Part shown: one piece after another, positions 10,373 through 20,717 of the stretch | Numbering within the stretch: the stretch's first letter is position 1 | Layout of the letters: every line of letters starts with the position of its first letter | Source: Gammaproteobacteria bacterium | Lineage (GTDB): Bacteria > Pseudomonadota > Gammaproteobacteria > Pseudomonadales > Pseudohongiellaceae | Length of the DNA: 64,000 nucleotides | Direction: 5' to 3' | Assembly (NCBI GenBank): GCA_009844085.1 | Contig: VYCF01000017.1 | Coordinates: forward strand, 1 to 64,000 | Notes under the pieces: model-generated | What the model was told of the DNA's origin: nothing | Databases searched by the model: none | What the model saw: the letters and a program-made list of their open reading frames with translations, nothing else | Translations under genes and position numbers: made by a program

Positions 10373-11247
10373 AGAATTATTACGTTTTGGGGCTGGCGGT
10401 ACTGCTGCTGATTCTGGCCGCCAACAGCCTGTTCGTGGTGCGCGAAACCGAGCGCGCCGTAATGCTGCGGTTCGGCGAACTCGTCAATGCCGATATTTCG
10501 CCCGGATTGCACGTGAAGATTCCCTGGGTGAATCAGGTGCGCAAGTTTGACGCCCGCATCCAGATTGAAGATTCGGTGCCCGCGGATTTCTTTACGCTGG
10601 AACAGAAAGCCCTGGTAGTCGATTCCTACGCCAAGTGGCGGATCGTCGACGTGGGTCAGTTTTACGTTTCCACCCAGGGCGAAGTGTCCAGGGCCGGTAC
10701 GCTGCTCGCGCAACGCGTCAACGACGGCTTGCGCGACCAGATCGGCGAGCGCACCTTGCAGGAGGTCGTCGCCGGCGAACGCGACCAGCTCATGCTCGAT
10801 CTGACCGCGAACCTCAACATGGATTCCGCGGTCGATATCGGTATCGAAGTCATCGATGTGCGCGTCAAACGCATCGACTTGCCTGAAGACGTGCGCGATT
10901 CCGTATACGAACGCATGATTACCGAGCGGAACCGGGAAGCCCAGGAACTGCGCTCCCGCGGTGATGAACTCGCTATCGGCATCCGCGCCGACGCCGACCG
11001 GCAGGCAATCATTTTCGAAGCCGAGGCCTATCGCGACGCCGAGAACATTCGCGGCGAAGGCGACGCCCGCGCGACAGCGGTTTATGCCGACGCCTACAAC
11101 AAGGATCCGGAATTCTACGCCTTCACCCGCAGCTTGAACGCCTATCGGGAAACCTTCAAGAACAAGGGTGACGTGTTGTTGCTCGACCCGGACAGCGAAT
11201 ACTTCAGGTATCTCAAGGACCTCGATAACGGCGAGCCGGAACAGTAA
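10369..11247 (+). CDS. hflC: FtsH modulator HflC (SPFH/band 7 membrane protein)
   Basis: 292 residues. An N-terminal signal-anchor helix (VLGLAVLLLILAANSLFVV) is followed by the SPFH domain beginning RETERAVMLRFGEL and by a coiled coil (MITERNREAQELRSRGDE). It partners HflK in the periplasmic cage around FtsH. The start overlaps the hflK stop as ATGA, which implies translational coupling and fixes this ATG against the longer upstream frame. Confidence 0.95.
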   Translation: MKNYYVLGLAVLLLILAANSLFVVRETERAVMLRFGELVNADISPGLHVKIPWVNQVRKFDARIQIEDSVPADFFTLEQKALVVDSYAKWRIVDVGQFYVSTQGEVSRAGTLLAQRVNDGLRDQIGERTLQEVVAGERDQLMLDLTANLNMDSAVDIGIEVIDVRVKRIDLPEDVRDSVYERMITERNREAQELRSRGDELAIGIRADADRQAIIFEAEAYRDAENIRGEGDARATAVYADAYNKDPEFYAFTRSLNAYRETFKNKGDVLLLDPDSEYFRYLKDLDNGEPEQ

Positions 11248-11290
11248 CAAGCACGCTTTCCGCCCGGTTGCAGACCAGATCCAGCCGTTT

Positions 11291-11316
11291 CCGGCCGCTG
11301 ACCGTGTGGCGGCCGG
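11291..11316 (+). terminator. Stem-loop after hflC
   Basis: CCGGCCGC and GCGGCCGG form a perfect 8-bp stem around a 10-nt loop, followed by only TTTA. It lies between hflC and the DUF2065 gene and may reduce read-through; the short T-run makes it a weak terminator call. Confidence 0.35.
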
Positions 11317-11343
11317 TTTACATTCGACGCGCCGGACGTTTCC

Positions 11344-11529
11344 ATGTGGCATGATCTCGCGGTGGCATTCTGTTTGCTGCTGGTCATCGAGGGCTTGTTG
11401 CCCGCGATCAATCCGGGATTGTGGAAACGGATGGTGTTGACCTTGAGCGAAGCGCCCGAACGCCACATACGGCTGGCCGGTCTGGGTTTCCTGGTCACCG
11501 GCGCTTTCGTCCTGTATCTGATCAGCTAA
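11344..11529 (+). CDS. DUF2065 (YjeT-like) small membrane protein
   Basis: 61 residues with two predicted membrane helices (LAVAFCLLLVIEGLLPAI and LAGLGFLVTGAFVLYLIS) separated by NPGLWKRMVLTLSEAPERHIR. Size, the EGLLPAINP segment and its place between hflC and hisZ match the YjeT/DUF2065 family, whose function is unknown. It is probably an inner-membrane protein co-transcribed with hisZ 12 nt downstream. Confidence 0.85.
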   Translation: MWHDLAVAFCLLLVIEGLLPAINPGLWKRMVLTLSEAPERHIRLAGLGFLVTGAFVLYLIS

Positions 11530-11541
11530 AGAGAAAACGGC

Positions 11542-14042
<2,501 letters not shown>

Positions 14043-14045
14043 AAC

Positions 14046-14987
14046 TCAAGCCGCGGCTTCTTCCAGGCTCCACAGACAGGCCGCGCCTCGCGCCCCGCTG
14101 GCGTCGCCGAAACGCGGCGGGGAGATTTTCGTCAGCACATTGTCGGTGAAAACGTACTCCGGCAACATTTTCGGGACCAGCTTGTAGATTTGCTGGATGT
14201 TCGACAGTCCGCCGCCGAAAACGACCATTTCCGGGTCGATCACGTTGATGACTGTGGCGACGCATTGCGCGAGTTGCCGGCAATACAATTCCAGGCAGGC
14301 CGCGGCCGGCTGGTCTCCATTCGCCGCCAGGCGCGCGATCTCGCCCGCATCGATTTCCTCACCGCTGGTCTCGGCGAAAGTACGCTTGAGTCCGGCGCCG
14401 CAAAGCACGGTTTCGATGCAGTTCCAGCGGCCGCAATAGCATTTTCGATCCGCCTTGATCGAATCGCGCACGCTGGCGGGAATGCAGTTATGGCCCCATT
14501 CCCCGGCGATGCGGTTGGGGCCGGTGAGCAGCTTTCCGTCCACGACGATCCCGCCGCCGGTTCCCGTGCCGACGATGACGCCGAACACCGAGCGGCAGCC
14601 GCGCCCCGCGCCGTAATGCGCCTCCGACAAGGCAAAGCAATTGGCGTCGTTCTCCATCCGCACCTCGTAGCCGAGCCGCTGCTCTATATCGCGCTTCAGG
14701 GGCTTGCCGTTGAAACAGGTCGAATTGGAGTTCTTGATCGTTTCCGATGGCGCGGCCAGGGCCCCCGGATGCCCTATGCCGACTTTCAGCCGCCGGTCTT
14801 GCTGCAGGCCCGTGATGAGCCCGCAGATTTCCGCCAGTACTTCCTCATAGGATTCCGGCGGCGTGGGCCGCCGGATCAGGTCGATCGCCTCGCCGTCCGC
14901 GGTCAACACGATGCCTTCCATCTTGGTGCCGCCGATATCGACGCCGATGCGCAATTGCCTTTCCCGATCCATCTTCGATACAGCCAT
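14046..14987 (-). CDS. ROK-family sugar kinase (N-acetylglucosamine/fructokinase-like)
   Basis: About 313 residues. The N-terminal phosphate loop DIGGTKMEG, the sugar site GHPGALA with catalytic Asp in NDANCFALSEAHYG, and GTGTGGG are ROK hallmarks. CYCGRWNCIETVLCG is the CxCGxxxCxE zinc motif of bacterial ROK kinases. It probably phosphorylates GlcNAc, fructose or glucose; the substrate cannot be set from sequence. I start it at ATG 14987 (AVSKMDRERQLRIGVDIGG); ATG 14972 is equally possible. No transporter or regulator of sugar use is adjacent. Confidence 0.85.
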   Translation of the reverse strand: MAVSKMDRERQLRIGVDIGGTKMEGIVLTADGEAIDLIRRPTPPESYEEVLAEICGLITGLQQDRRLKVGIGHPGALAAPSETIKNSNSTCFNGKPLKRDIEQRLGYEVRMENDANCFALSEAHYGAGRGCRSVFGVIVGTGTGGGIVVDGKLLTGPNRIAGEWGHNCIPASVRDSIKADRKCYCGRWNCIETVLCGAGLKRTFAETSGEEIDAGEIARLAANGDQPAAACLELYCRQLAQCVATVINVIDPEMVVFGGGLSNIQQIYKLVPKMLPEYVFTDNVLTKISPPRFGDASGARGAACLWSLEEAAA

Positions 14988-15040
14988 TTTTCTATATATA
15001 TGGTTTGACTTTGCAGAAACAACACTATATGTTGGGCCAA

Positions 15041-15077
15041 TCGACCGCCGAATCACATAACGGAACCAAGCGGTCGA
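15041..15077. repeat. Inverted repeat between ROK kinase and small coiled-coil gene
   Basis: TCGACCGC and GCGGTCGA flank a 21-nt spacer in the divergent intergenic region (14988-15125). The area also has an AT-rich run (TCTATATATATGG) and a TTGACT hexamer at 15004. It could be an operator or the transcript start region of either neighbour; nothing proves its use. Confidence 0.35.
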
Positions 15078-15125
15078 CCGGCGCCGGAGCGCACCAGGCC
15101 CGAATGGCCGATGAGGTTATCAGGA

Positions 15126-15317
15126 ATGGCCCAATTAGCACAGGACACCGAAGCCGAATTGCAGGAAACCGTCAAGAAGACGAGAAGGAAAGCCAGCGAC
15201 CAGCTTCAGTTGTTGCTTGAAAAGCGCAAGCGCGAAGACGAAATCCGCGAAAAGCTTGCGGCTTTCGCCGAAGAAATGGAGCGCGAACGCGAGAAGCGCG
15301 CCGGGCAGCCGTTGTGA
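15126..15317 (+). CDS. Small coiled-coil hypothetical protein
   Basis: 63 residues, almost entirely charged helix (ETVKKTRRKASDQLQLLLEKRKRED, then KLAAFAEEMEREREKRAGQ, with heptad-like Leu/Ala/Met spacing). There is no signal peptide or membrane segment. GAGGTTATCAGGA precedes ATG 15126. It runs into the CopC-like gene, whose possible GTG start overlaps its stop, so the two are likely co-transcribed. I do not recognise the family. Confidence 0.6.
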   Translation: MAQLAQDTEAELQETVKKTRRKASDQLQLLLEKRKREDEIREKLAAFAEEMEREREKRAGQPL

Positions 15318-15328
15318 ACGGGCGAAAC

Positions 15329-15694
15329 ATGCATCGATTCCTTCCGGCAGTAATATCCGTATTGCTCGCCGCCTGTGCCGGCGGGCCCGAATACACGCCG
15401 ATCGTCAATTCCGAACCGGCCGCCGATTCCATCCAGACGCGCATGCCCCGCACCTTGCGCCTCTACTACAACGCGTTGCCCGACGTCGAACGCAGCAGCC
15501 TGAGCCTGGTCGGTCCGGGCGGTGAAGTCGAACTGCGCGGCCTGCACACCATGGCCGCCGACGATCTCATGATCGAAATCATGGAGCCCCTCGCCAACGG
15601 CGACTACGCCGTCCATTGGACCACCATCGTCGGCGACGACCCCGCCGAATACACCGGCGAAGTCCGATTCCAGGTCCAGGTGGAACAGGAGTGA
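15329..15694 (+). CDS. CopC-domain-like lipoprotein
   Basis: 121 residues. The N-terminus (RFLPAVISVLLAACAGG) is a lipoprotein signal with lipobox LAAC. The mature part follows the CopC/YobA beta-sandwich pattern: MPRTLRLYYNALPDVERSSLSLVGPGGEVEL, then PLANGDYAVHWTTIVGDD and TGEVRFQV. The usual copper-site His residues are not evident (canonical SxDGH reads VGDDPAE), so copper binding is doubtful. An alternative GTG start lies at 15314. Confidence 0.65.
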   Translation: MHRFLPAVISVLLAACAGGPEYTPIVNSEPAADSIQTRMPRTLRLYYNALPDVERSSLSLVGPGGEVELRGLHTMAADDLMIEIMEPLANGDYAVHWTTIVGDDPAEYTGEVRFQVQVEQE

Positions 15695-15907
15695 AAGACT
15701 CGAAACGATCGCGCAGGAATAAGTATCAGCGAACCCGCGACTCAGACCCCCACGTAACGTCTAGCGAACACCATCTCAACTTGATTGATCGTGATATGGA
15801 AACCCGGACAACCATTGCTCACATCATGCGCGGTCTGGATGACATCGCCAAAGGTCGCTTTTCCAGGTATTCCATCCTCGATATTGCTGAAGAGAACTGA
15901 TCCTTTG
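15695..15907. other. Intergenic stretch, no confident gene
   Basis: 213 bp with slightly lower GC than its neighbours. A plus-strand frame (stop near 15900, ending RYSILDIAEEN) and a minus-strand frame (ending VFARRYVGV) are both open but mutually exclusive and have no ribosome-binding site. One may be the remnant of a lost accessory gene beside the VapBC pair. Confidence 0.3.
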
Positions 15908-16321
15908 CTAAACCGCCGCGTCCAGCACCCGCACGTGCCCGCTCTCGGCATACGAGAGGATAGCCTTGTCTGCGGTTAAAAGCGCAATATCGAAATGGCG
16001 GGCTGTAGCGATAATGAGGCGGTCCGCGGGGTCGGCATGGAAGGCGCCGGGTAGGCGTACGCTATCGATCGCTATCCGGGGTTCGATGGCCGCCAGCCGA
16101 ACGCCAGGCGATGCCATTGCGGCCTCGATCCATTGCCCGACTTCCTGACCCAGCCTCAATCGGCCTTTTTCGGCGAGCAAGGCTATTTCCCAGGGGCTTA
16201 TGGCCGAAACCAGAATGCCGTCACTGCGGGCATGCCGCTCGATCAGACTTCGCGCATTCTTTCCGAGACGGTCATCGTCAGCGACGGACCATATCAGTAC
16301 ATGCGTGTCGACTACGATCAT
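15908..16321 (-). CDS. vapC: PIN-domain toxin VapC
   Basis: 137-residue PIN RNase. The acidic active-site segments are all present: VVDTHVLIW (first Asp), SAISPWEIALLAEKGRL (Glu), and DPADRLIIATARHFDIALLTADKAIL (third and fourth acidic positions). VapC toxins cleave tRNA or rRNA and are neutralised by the cognate antitoxin. The start overlaps the vapB stop by ATGA, so the pair is translationally coupled. The toxin looks intact. Confidence 0.92.
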   Translation of the reverse strand: MIVVDTHVLIWSVADDDRLGKNARSLIERHARSDGILVSAISPWEIALLAEKGRLRLGQEVGQWIEAAMASPGVRLAAIEPRIAIDSVRLPGAFHADPADRLIIATARHFDIALLTADKAILSYAESGHVRVLDAAV

Positions 16322-16554
16322 TCCGAGGCGGACCAGTCGGACGGGTCCGCAGCCGGACCGAACGGATCCTCGAAACCGAGCACGGAACCGCGCAAGGCTC
16401 CTATCGGGGAATCGTCATCGGCGGGACGCATGGGCGAGAGCAAGGCGACCGGCCGGCCGCGATTGGTGATAGTCACCGGCTCCCGGTCCGAATTCATCTG
16501 TTTGATCACGCGCAAGCACCTCGCCTTGAATTCGGCTGCCGCCATGGTTTTCAT
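16318..16554 (-). CDS. vapB: Phd/YefM-family antitoxin (VapB)
   Basis: 78 residues. The N-terminus KTMAAAEFKARCLRVIKQM followed by PVTITNRGRPVALLSPM is the Phd/YefM DNA-binding fold, and the disordered C-terminus (SVLGFEDPFGPAADPSDW) would wrap the toxin. ATG 16554 is chosen because GAGGAGG lies 6 nt upstream; the frame is open to 16599. A palindromic operator begins 26 nt upstream of the start, consistent with autorepression by antitoxin or toxin-antitoxin complex. Confidence 0.9.
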   Translation of the reverse strand: MKTMAAAEFKARCLRVIKQMNSDREPVTITNRGRPVALLSPMRPADDDSPIGALRGSVLGFEDPFGPAADPSDWSASE

Positions 16555-16579
16555 GCTGGCCTCCTCGACCGAGATAACT

Positions 16580-16598
16580 TGTACATTTTTCATGTACA
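16580..16598 (-). promoter_or_regulatory. VapBC operator palindrome
   Basis: A perfect inverted repeat TGTACAT-N5-ATGTACA sits 26 nt ahead of the vapB start, in the promoter position. The 7-5-7 arrangement suits a dimeric antitoxin. It is an inference from position and symmetry. Confidence 0.7.
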
Positions 16599-16628
16599 TT
16601 ACGCAATTCCGGGCTCATGTGCAAGCGT

Positions 16629-16743
16629 CCGGAACGGCTGGCGCTGCTCGACCTCGCGCTGCCGGAGGTCGACGGCATCGAGTTGATGGAGCGGATCCCT
16701 GAGCTTTCGGATCTGCCGGTGATTTTGCTCTCCGTTTGCGGCC
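16629..16743 (+). pseudogene. Response-regulator receiver fragment
   Basis: In frame this reads RLALLDLALPEVDGIELMER and continues IPELSDLPVILLSV, the phosphoacceptor region of a receiver domain. It is closely similar at DNA level to 29364-29478 of the intact response regulator in this window. Neither the N-terminal acidic pair nor the DNA-binding domain is present, and the match stops abruptly at GGCC near 16743, where a transposase fragment on the other strand begins. It is a recombination scar, not a functional gene. Confidence 0.75.
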
Positions 16744-16847
16744 TGGAAGAGTTCGAGTCGGCGCAGGCGCTCGCGCGCCTCGACCGGGAGAGTGTCATTC
16801 ACCTTGAAGCTGCGGTACGATTTTACGCGCAGAGACTTGATCTGCAT
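16743..16847 (-). pseudogene. Transposase/integrase N-terminal fragment
   Basis: The minus strand opens with ATG at 16847 and encodes about 34 residues, QIKSLRVKSYRSFKVNDTLP followed by VEARERLRRLELF. I recognise this as the N-terminus of a helix-turn-helix transposase of the integrase-core type. Translation then passes into the antisense of the response-regulator fragment. Only the start of the gene survives, so the element is dead. The exact IS family is inferred from memory. Confidence 0.6.
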
Positions 16848-17258
16848 GGTTCGGGTTCCTTTTTTGCTTAGTCACAAACAAGGGTACCCCGAACCGGCGT
16901 TCCGGCGCGCTTCGGCGTGCCGGGGCGCGTTGCGGATTCCAGTCGCTTCGCTCCTTTCATCCGCAGCGCGCCAAACCTTCATCCGTGGACCGTATCAACC
17001 GTCACCGGATCGTCGGTCCAGTCTCACATGTATCTGAACCTAAACACGCGACATTCGACTGATTTCCGGGAATGGCAGATCGCCTGTCAAAAGGTGAGTG
17101 GCGAGCGTTGCATGGCGGGCCAAGGTTAATTTGCGTCCCGGCAACCATAACATGCACCCCCGACGATCCGGTTACTTGATCGATATGCCAGCGGGAGATG
17201 TAGAATGCCCCTTCTCCAGGCGCCCTTCCGCCCGAAAACGCAAAATGGAGCGACTGAC
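16848..17258. other. Intergenic region with 14-bp inverted repeat
   Basis: 411 bp without a supportable gene. At 16924-16937 and 16959-16972 lies a 14-bp inverted repeat (GGCGCGTTGCGGAT, one mismatch) around a 21-nt loop, possibly the end of the lost insertion element whose transposase start lies at 16847. The last 50 bp carry the leader of the oxygenase gene. Confidence 0.4.
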
Positions 17259-19637
17259 ATGACGGATTTCGACATCGACTACGCCTCGGGCCGGCGGCCG
17301 CTTGAGCGGCTGCTGGAATCCGTGGACCGGCCGGGCGATTACTGCGTCCATGGTCGCCTGACCGTTCCGATGCCAAGATTGGAAGTGGACGCAGTGGGGC
17401 TGCTGTCCTTTCCGGTCCCCGAAACCCAGATTCTGGCCTTGATCGGCGTCGCCGACCGCGCGCCCTACGGCAGGGGCGAGGAGACGCTGTTGGATACGTC
17501 CGTCCGCAACTGCCTTCAGATCGACAGCTCCCGCATTCGACTGGACGGCGCGGCCTGGGATAAGACATTTTGCCGGCTTATGCATGCCGCCGCCGACGGT
17601 CTCGGCTGCCCGCGCGAGCGGCTCGACGCACGGCTCTACAAGCTGCTCATCTACGAAACCGGCGGGTTCTTCACGGAGCATCGCGACACCGAGAAAGTCG
17701 ACGGGATGGTCGCGACTTTATCCGTATCCCTGCCGGTATCGGGCGCCGGCGGCGAACTTGTCGTGCGACACGGAGACCGCGCAGCGACGATCGACATGAG
17801 CGCCGTGGAGCCGTCTGAACTGGCATACGCCGCGTTCTACGCCGATTGCGCGCACGAGACGCGGCCGGTTACCGAAGGTTTTCGGCTGTCGCTGGTTTTC
17901 AATGTGTTTATGCGTCCGGAAGATTCCAAAACGTATCGGCGCGCACCCGATTACACGGACCTCGTTGAGCCGGTCGCCAAAGAGTTGACTGCTTGGGGCG
18001 AAGACGGCCCGGACAAGCTCGTCTGGCTGCTCGAACACGACTACAGCGAGGCCGGATTGTCTTTCGACACGCTGAAGAACACCGATGCGGCCGTGGGCGG
18101 CGTACTCAAGCGTGCGGCGAAACGCGCGGACTGCGCCTTGCATGCGGCTATCGTCCATATCAGCGAAACCGGTACGGCCAGCTACGCCGACGGGACATAC
18201 TACGACGGCTGGGATTACCGGGGCGGCGACCACGCCGAAGCGGTGCTCGGCGAAGTTCTCGACGGTCAATATTGGCTTGACAGTTGGGCCAGCGCAGACG
18301 GCGGGCGACCCGAATTTGGAGAGATTGTCCTGGAAGCCGGGGAGCTGCTGCCAGCCGGCGCCCTCGACGGCGCGGCGCCCGATGAACAGCGGGTGCACGA
18401 GGCAAGCGGCAACGCGGGCGTGACCGTTGAGCGGGCCTATCGTCACGCGGCCATCGTAATCTGGCCGCGGCAAAGAACCCTGGACATCCTGACCGAAGCG
18501 AACGTTGCCCGAGCCGTAGCATGGGTCGGGAGTTGCATGGCGCGGAATGTCGAAGACGGATGCGCCCTGCTTGCCCGCCTGGTCGGCGCATGGCCGGAAA
18601 CGGCGCGGCGCTACCGGGGGCTCGAAAACGATGCGCAGGCCCGGAGCGAAGCGCTGGGCCTGCTGGCGGATGCCGGCGACCCGGAGTTGGCGTCGCGATT
18701 TCTGCGCGAGGTAATGCAAACCAGATTCGACGGCAGCGAAAACAGCCGCATTCCAGGCGCACTTGCCCTGCTGGCCCCCGCCGACGCCGCCGAATGGCTT
18801 GCCGGTCTGGTGCGGGGGCGATTCTCCCGCAGGCCCGGGGCGGTGCTGGAACTGCTGCTCCGGGTGGGAGCAACTCCGGGATTCGGCTGGCGGGAAACGC
18901 TTCCCGAAAGCGTTCGCGCAGCGGTGACCGAGTTGCCCGGGGCACTGGATCTTTCACCGGACCAAGGCGTCTTTGCGTGGACGCCCGGCGGTCAGCTTGA
19001 TGTGCCCCGGCGACCGGTAGGTGCGGCGGCGATCAGCGATTTATTCGTCCTGAGCTGGCGGTGCGGTCTGAACGAAGAAGCCGAATCCGCGGCGACAGCC
19101 ATCTGCGCGCGTCCCGGCAAGGCCACGCCCGAGCGAGCCGTGCCGGCATCCCTGAAGTCGCTGGCCGAACGGGAGGAACGCATCAGCGGCAGCGCCGCCT
19201 ATCGTTCCCTGTGGCGGACAGCGGTCGACGCGTTGCTGAAACGCAGCGCCAGGCATCCCGAAGCGCCGCAAGACTGGGTCATACCCGCCAACCTCGGTTG
19301 CGACTGCAAGCATTGCAGGCAACTCGCGGCGTTTTGCGCGGACCCTGATGCTAGGGTTGGCCGTTTTCCGCTGCGCAAGGACTTGCGCCAGCACCTCCAC
19401 GGCCAGATCGATGGCCATCGCCTTGACATGTCCCATGTGACCGAACGGCGTGGCAGTCCCTTCACCCTAGTCTGTACGAAAAACCGGGCGAGCTATGAGC
19501 GGCGGCTGGAGGAATACGCCGAAGACGTGGAATGGATGCGGACCTTGATGCGCATACCGCCAACTGGCGACGCGGCGGACGATACCGTCGCGATGAGCCT
19601 GCGCTGCCTGGAGGAAGCGATTGCCGCGCCGGCATGA
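17259..19637 (+). CDS. Large 2OG-Fe(II) dioxygenase-fold protein
   Basis: 792 residues. The N-terminal third is a prolyl-hydroxylase-like double-stranded beta helix: LLIYETGGFFTEHRDTEK gives iron ligands His141 and Asp143, the distal His199 is in CAHETRP, and Arg209 (EGFRLSLVFN) would bind 2-oxoglutarate. GGELVVRHGD lies between. Residues about 220-640 form a helical region of unknown function, and near the C-terminus CDCKHC (Cys681, 683, 686) may bind zinc. Start 17259 has GGAG upstream. The substrate is unknown. It stands alone between a transposon scar and a secreted nuclease. Confidence 0.75.
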   Translation: MTDFDIDYASGRRPLERLLESVDRPGDYCVHGRLTVPMPRLEVDAVGLLSFPVPETQILALIGVADRAPYGRGEETLLDTSVRNCLQIDSSRIRLDGAAWDKTFCRLMHAAADGLGCPRERLDARLYKLLIYETGGFFTEHRDTEKVDGMVATLSVSLPVSGAGGELVVRHGDRAATIDMSAVEPSELAYAAFYADCAHETRPVTEGFRLSLVFNVFMRPEDSKTYRRAPDYTDLVEPVAKELTAWGEDGPDKLVWLLEHDYSEAGLSFDTLKNTDAAVGGVLKRAAKRADCALHAAIVHISETGTASYADGTYYDGWDYRGGDHAEAVLGEVLDGQYWLDSWASADGGRPEFGEIVLEAGELLPAGALDGAAPDEQRVHEASGNAGVTVERAYRHAAIVIWPRQRTLDILTEANVARAVAWVGSCMARNVEDGCALLARLVGAWPETARRYRGLENDAQARSEALGLLADAGDPELASRFLREVMQTRFDGSENSRIPGALALLAPADAAEWLAGLVRGRFSRRPGAVLELLLRVGATPGFGWRETLPESVRAAVTELPGALDLSPDQGVFAWTPGGQLDVPRRPVGAAAISDLFVLSWRCGLNEEAESAATAICARPGKATPERAVPASLKSLAEREERISGSAAYRSLWRTAVDALLKRSARHPEAPQDWVIPANLGCDCKHCRQLAAFCADPDARVGRFPLRKDLRQHLHGQIDGHRLDMSHVTERRGSPFTLVCTKNRASYERRLEEYAEDVEWMRTLMRIPPTGDAADDTVAMSLRCLEEAIAAPA

Positions 19638-19816
19638 CGCCCTGCTAATCGGCAAGCGGCGACCGTCCCCTGCTCCAGCCAGCCCACGAATCGATGGCTT
19701 CTCCGTCATGGGCCAGCATGAATTCGAGCGCGAAGATACGGCCGCCGGGGAATACGCTAATGCGTTCGCCACTTGGAGACGATTTATGAAGTAAGGTAAT
19801 TCGACGGCGATTCGAA
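19638..19816. other. Intergenic region with possible gene remnant
   Basis: On the minus strand from about 19790 down to a stop near 19650, one frame reads GERISVFPGGRIFALEFMLA followed by HDGEAIDSWAGWSRGRSPLA, which looks like natural protein sequence but has no start or ribosome-binding site. It may be the C-terminal remnant of a lost gene. The family is not recognised. Confidence 0.3.
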
Positions 19817-20596
19817 ATGCGGGAGTTGCTTGCGCTTCTATTCTGTGCGGTGGCCTATCAGGCGGCGGCGCAAGACACATGGCGCGGTCTGACGGTGGCG
19901 CAGGAAAATCGTTGCAGCGATTACCGCAGCCAGGACTATTCCTATCCGCAATCGGTCGAGGACGAACTCACTGCGCTGTATGGCGGCGCATACAGTCCGT
20001 ACACGGGAGAATGGTTCGACTCCGACGCGAAAACCGACATAGAACACATGGTCGCCAGGTCCGAGGCCCATGACAGCGGTCTGTGCTCCGCTTCGAACGA
20101 GCGCAGGAAATCCTTCGCCAGAGACCTCCTCGGTCTCACTTTGGCGGACCCGGGCACGAACAGGGACCGGAAGTCGGCGAAAGACGCCGCGGAATGGCTG
20201 CCCGAACTGAACCGGTGCTGGTTCGCGAATCGGGTGCTGGCCGTAAAACTGAAATACGGCCTGACGGTGGACCCGGCGGAGAGGGACGCGCTGGAGGACG
20301 TGCTCTCCGCCTGCTACAGCGTCGACCTCGTGATCTATCCCCCGAACGCGGGCCCGCTATCGGGAATCTACACCTCGGCGGCGGGGCGGGAAGCCGTGGT
20401 CATCACGCAAGACCATTTCGGGGAAACGATCAGTTTGACTCTGTTCTACGAAATCGGCCCGGCCGGAGAGATTATCCCCGGAGCCTGGCGGGCGGAAGTC
20501 GGCCGCGTGGAAGAAGCGCCAGTCGGATACAGCCGGTATTTTCCCGCCGGCGCCGCTACCGTAATCGCCGAAGAACCCGCGTCCCCAAGCCGCTAG
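19817..20596 (+). CDS. Secreted HNH-family endonuclease-like protein
   Basis: 259 residues with a short signal peptide (RELLALLFCAVAYQAAAQ). DIEHMVARSEAHDSG (His77, His85), followed by ARDLLGLTLADPGTNRDRKS and a conserved Trp-Leu-Pro segment, matches the secreted HNH/DUF1524-type nuclease core, in which the Asp/Glu-His pair binds metal and the Asn completes the site. Cys33, Cys90, Cys134 and Cys165 could form disulfides. The C-terminal ~90 residues are a separate beta-rich region. A role in extracellular DNA degradation or nutrient scavenging is possible. No neighbour suggests a partner. Confidence 0.7.
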   Translation: MRELLALLFCAVAYQAAAQDTWRGLTVAQENRCSDYRSQDYSYPQSVEDELTALYGGAYSPYTGEWFDSDAKTDIEHMVARSEAHDSGLCSASNERRKSFARDLLGLTLADPGTNRDRKSAKDAAEWLPELNRCWFANRVLAVKLKYGLTVDPAERDALEDVLSACYSVDLVIYPPNAGPLSGIYTSAAGREAVVITQDHFGETISLTLFYEIGPAGEIIPGAWRAEVGRVEEAPVGYSRYFPAGAATVIAEEPASPSR

Positions 20597-20717
20597 CTGC
20601 GGGCGCGAAAGACGCTCGATGAGCACTCTCGCGCCCTTGCGCACGAGTTCAAGCGCCGGCGGCTCCGGTTCGCCATGCGAAAACCCGGAACGGTCGATCA
20701 TTCGATTGACGCGCCCG

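Noticed and set aside
15616-15900. 94-codon plus-strand frame overlapping the CopC-like gene end
   Set aside because: The first 25 codons are antiphase to a better gene, and the rest has no ribosome-binding site or recognisable domain.
20597-20717. Minus-strand coding remnant (ELVRKGARVLIERL)
   Set aside because: Plausible-looking residues but no start, no neighbour in frame and no recognisable family; too little to call.
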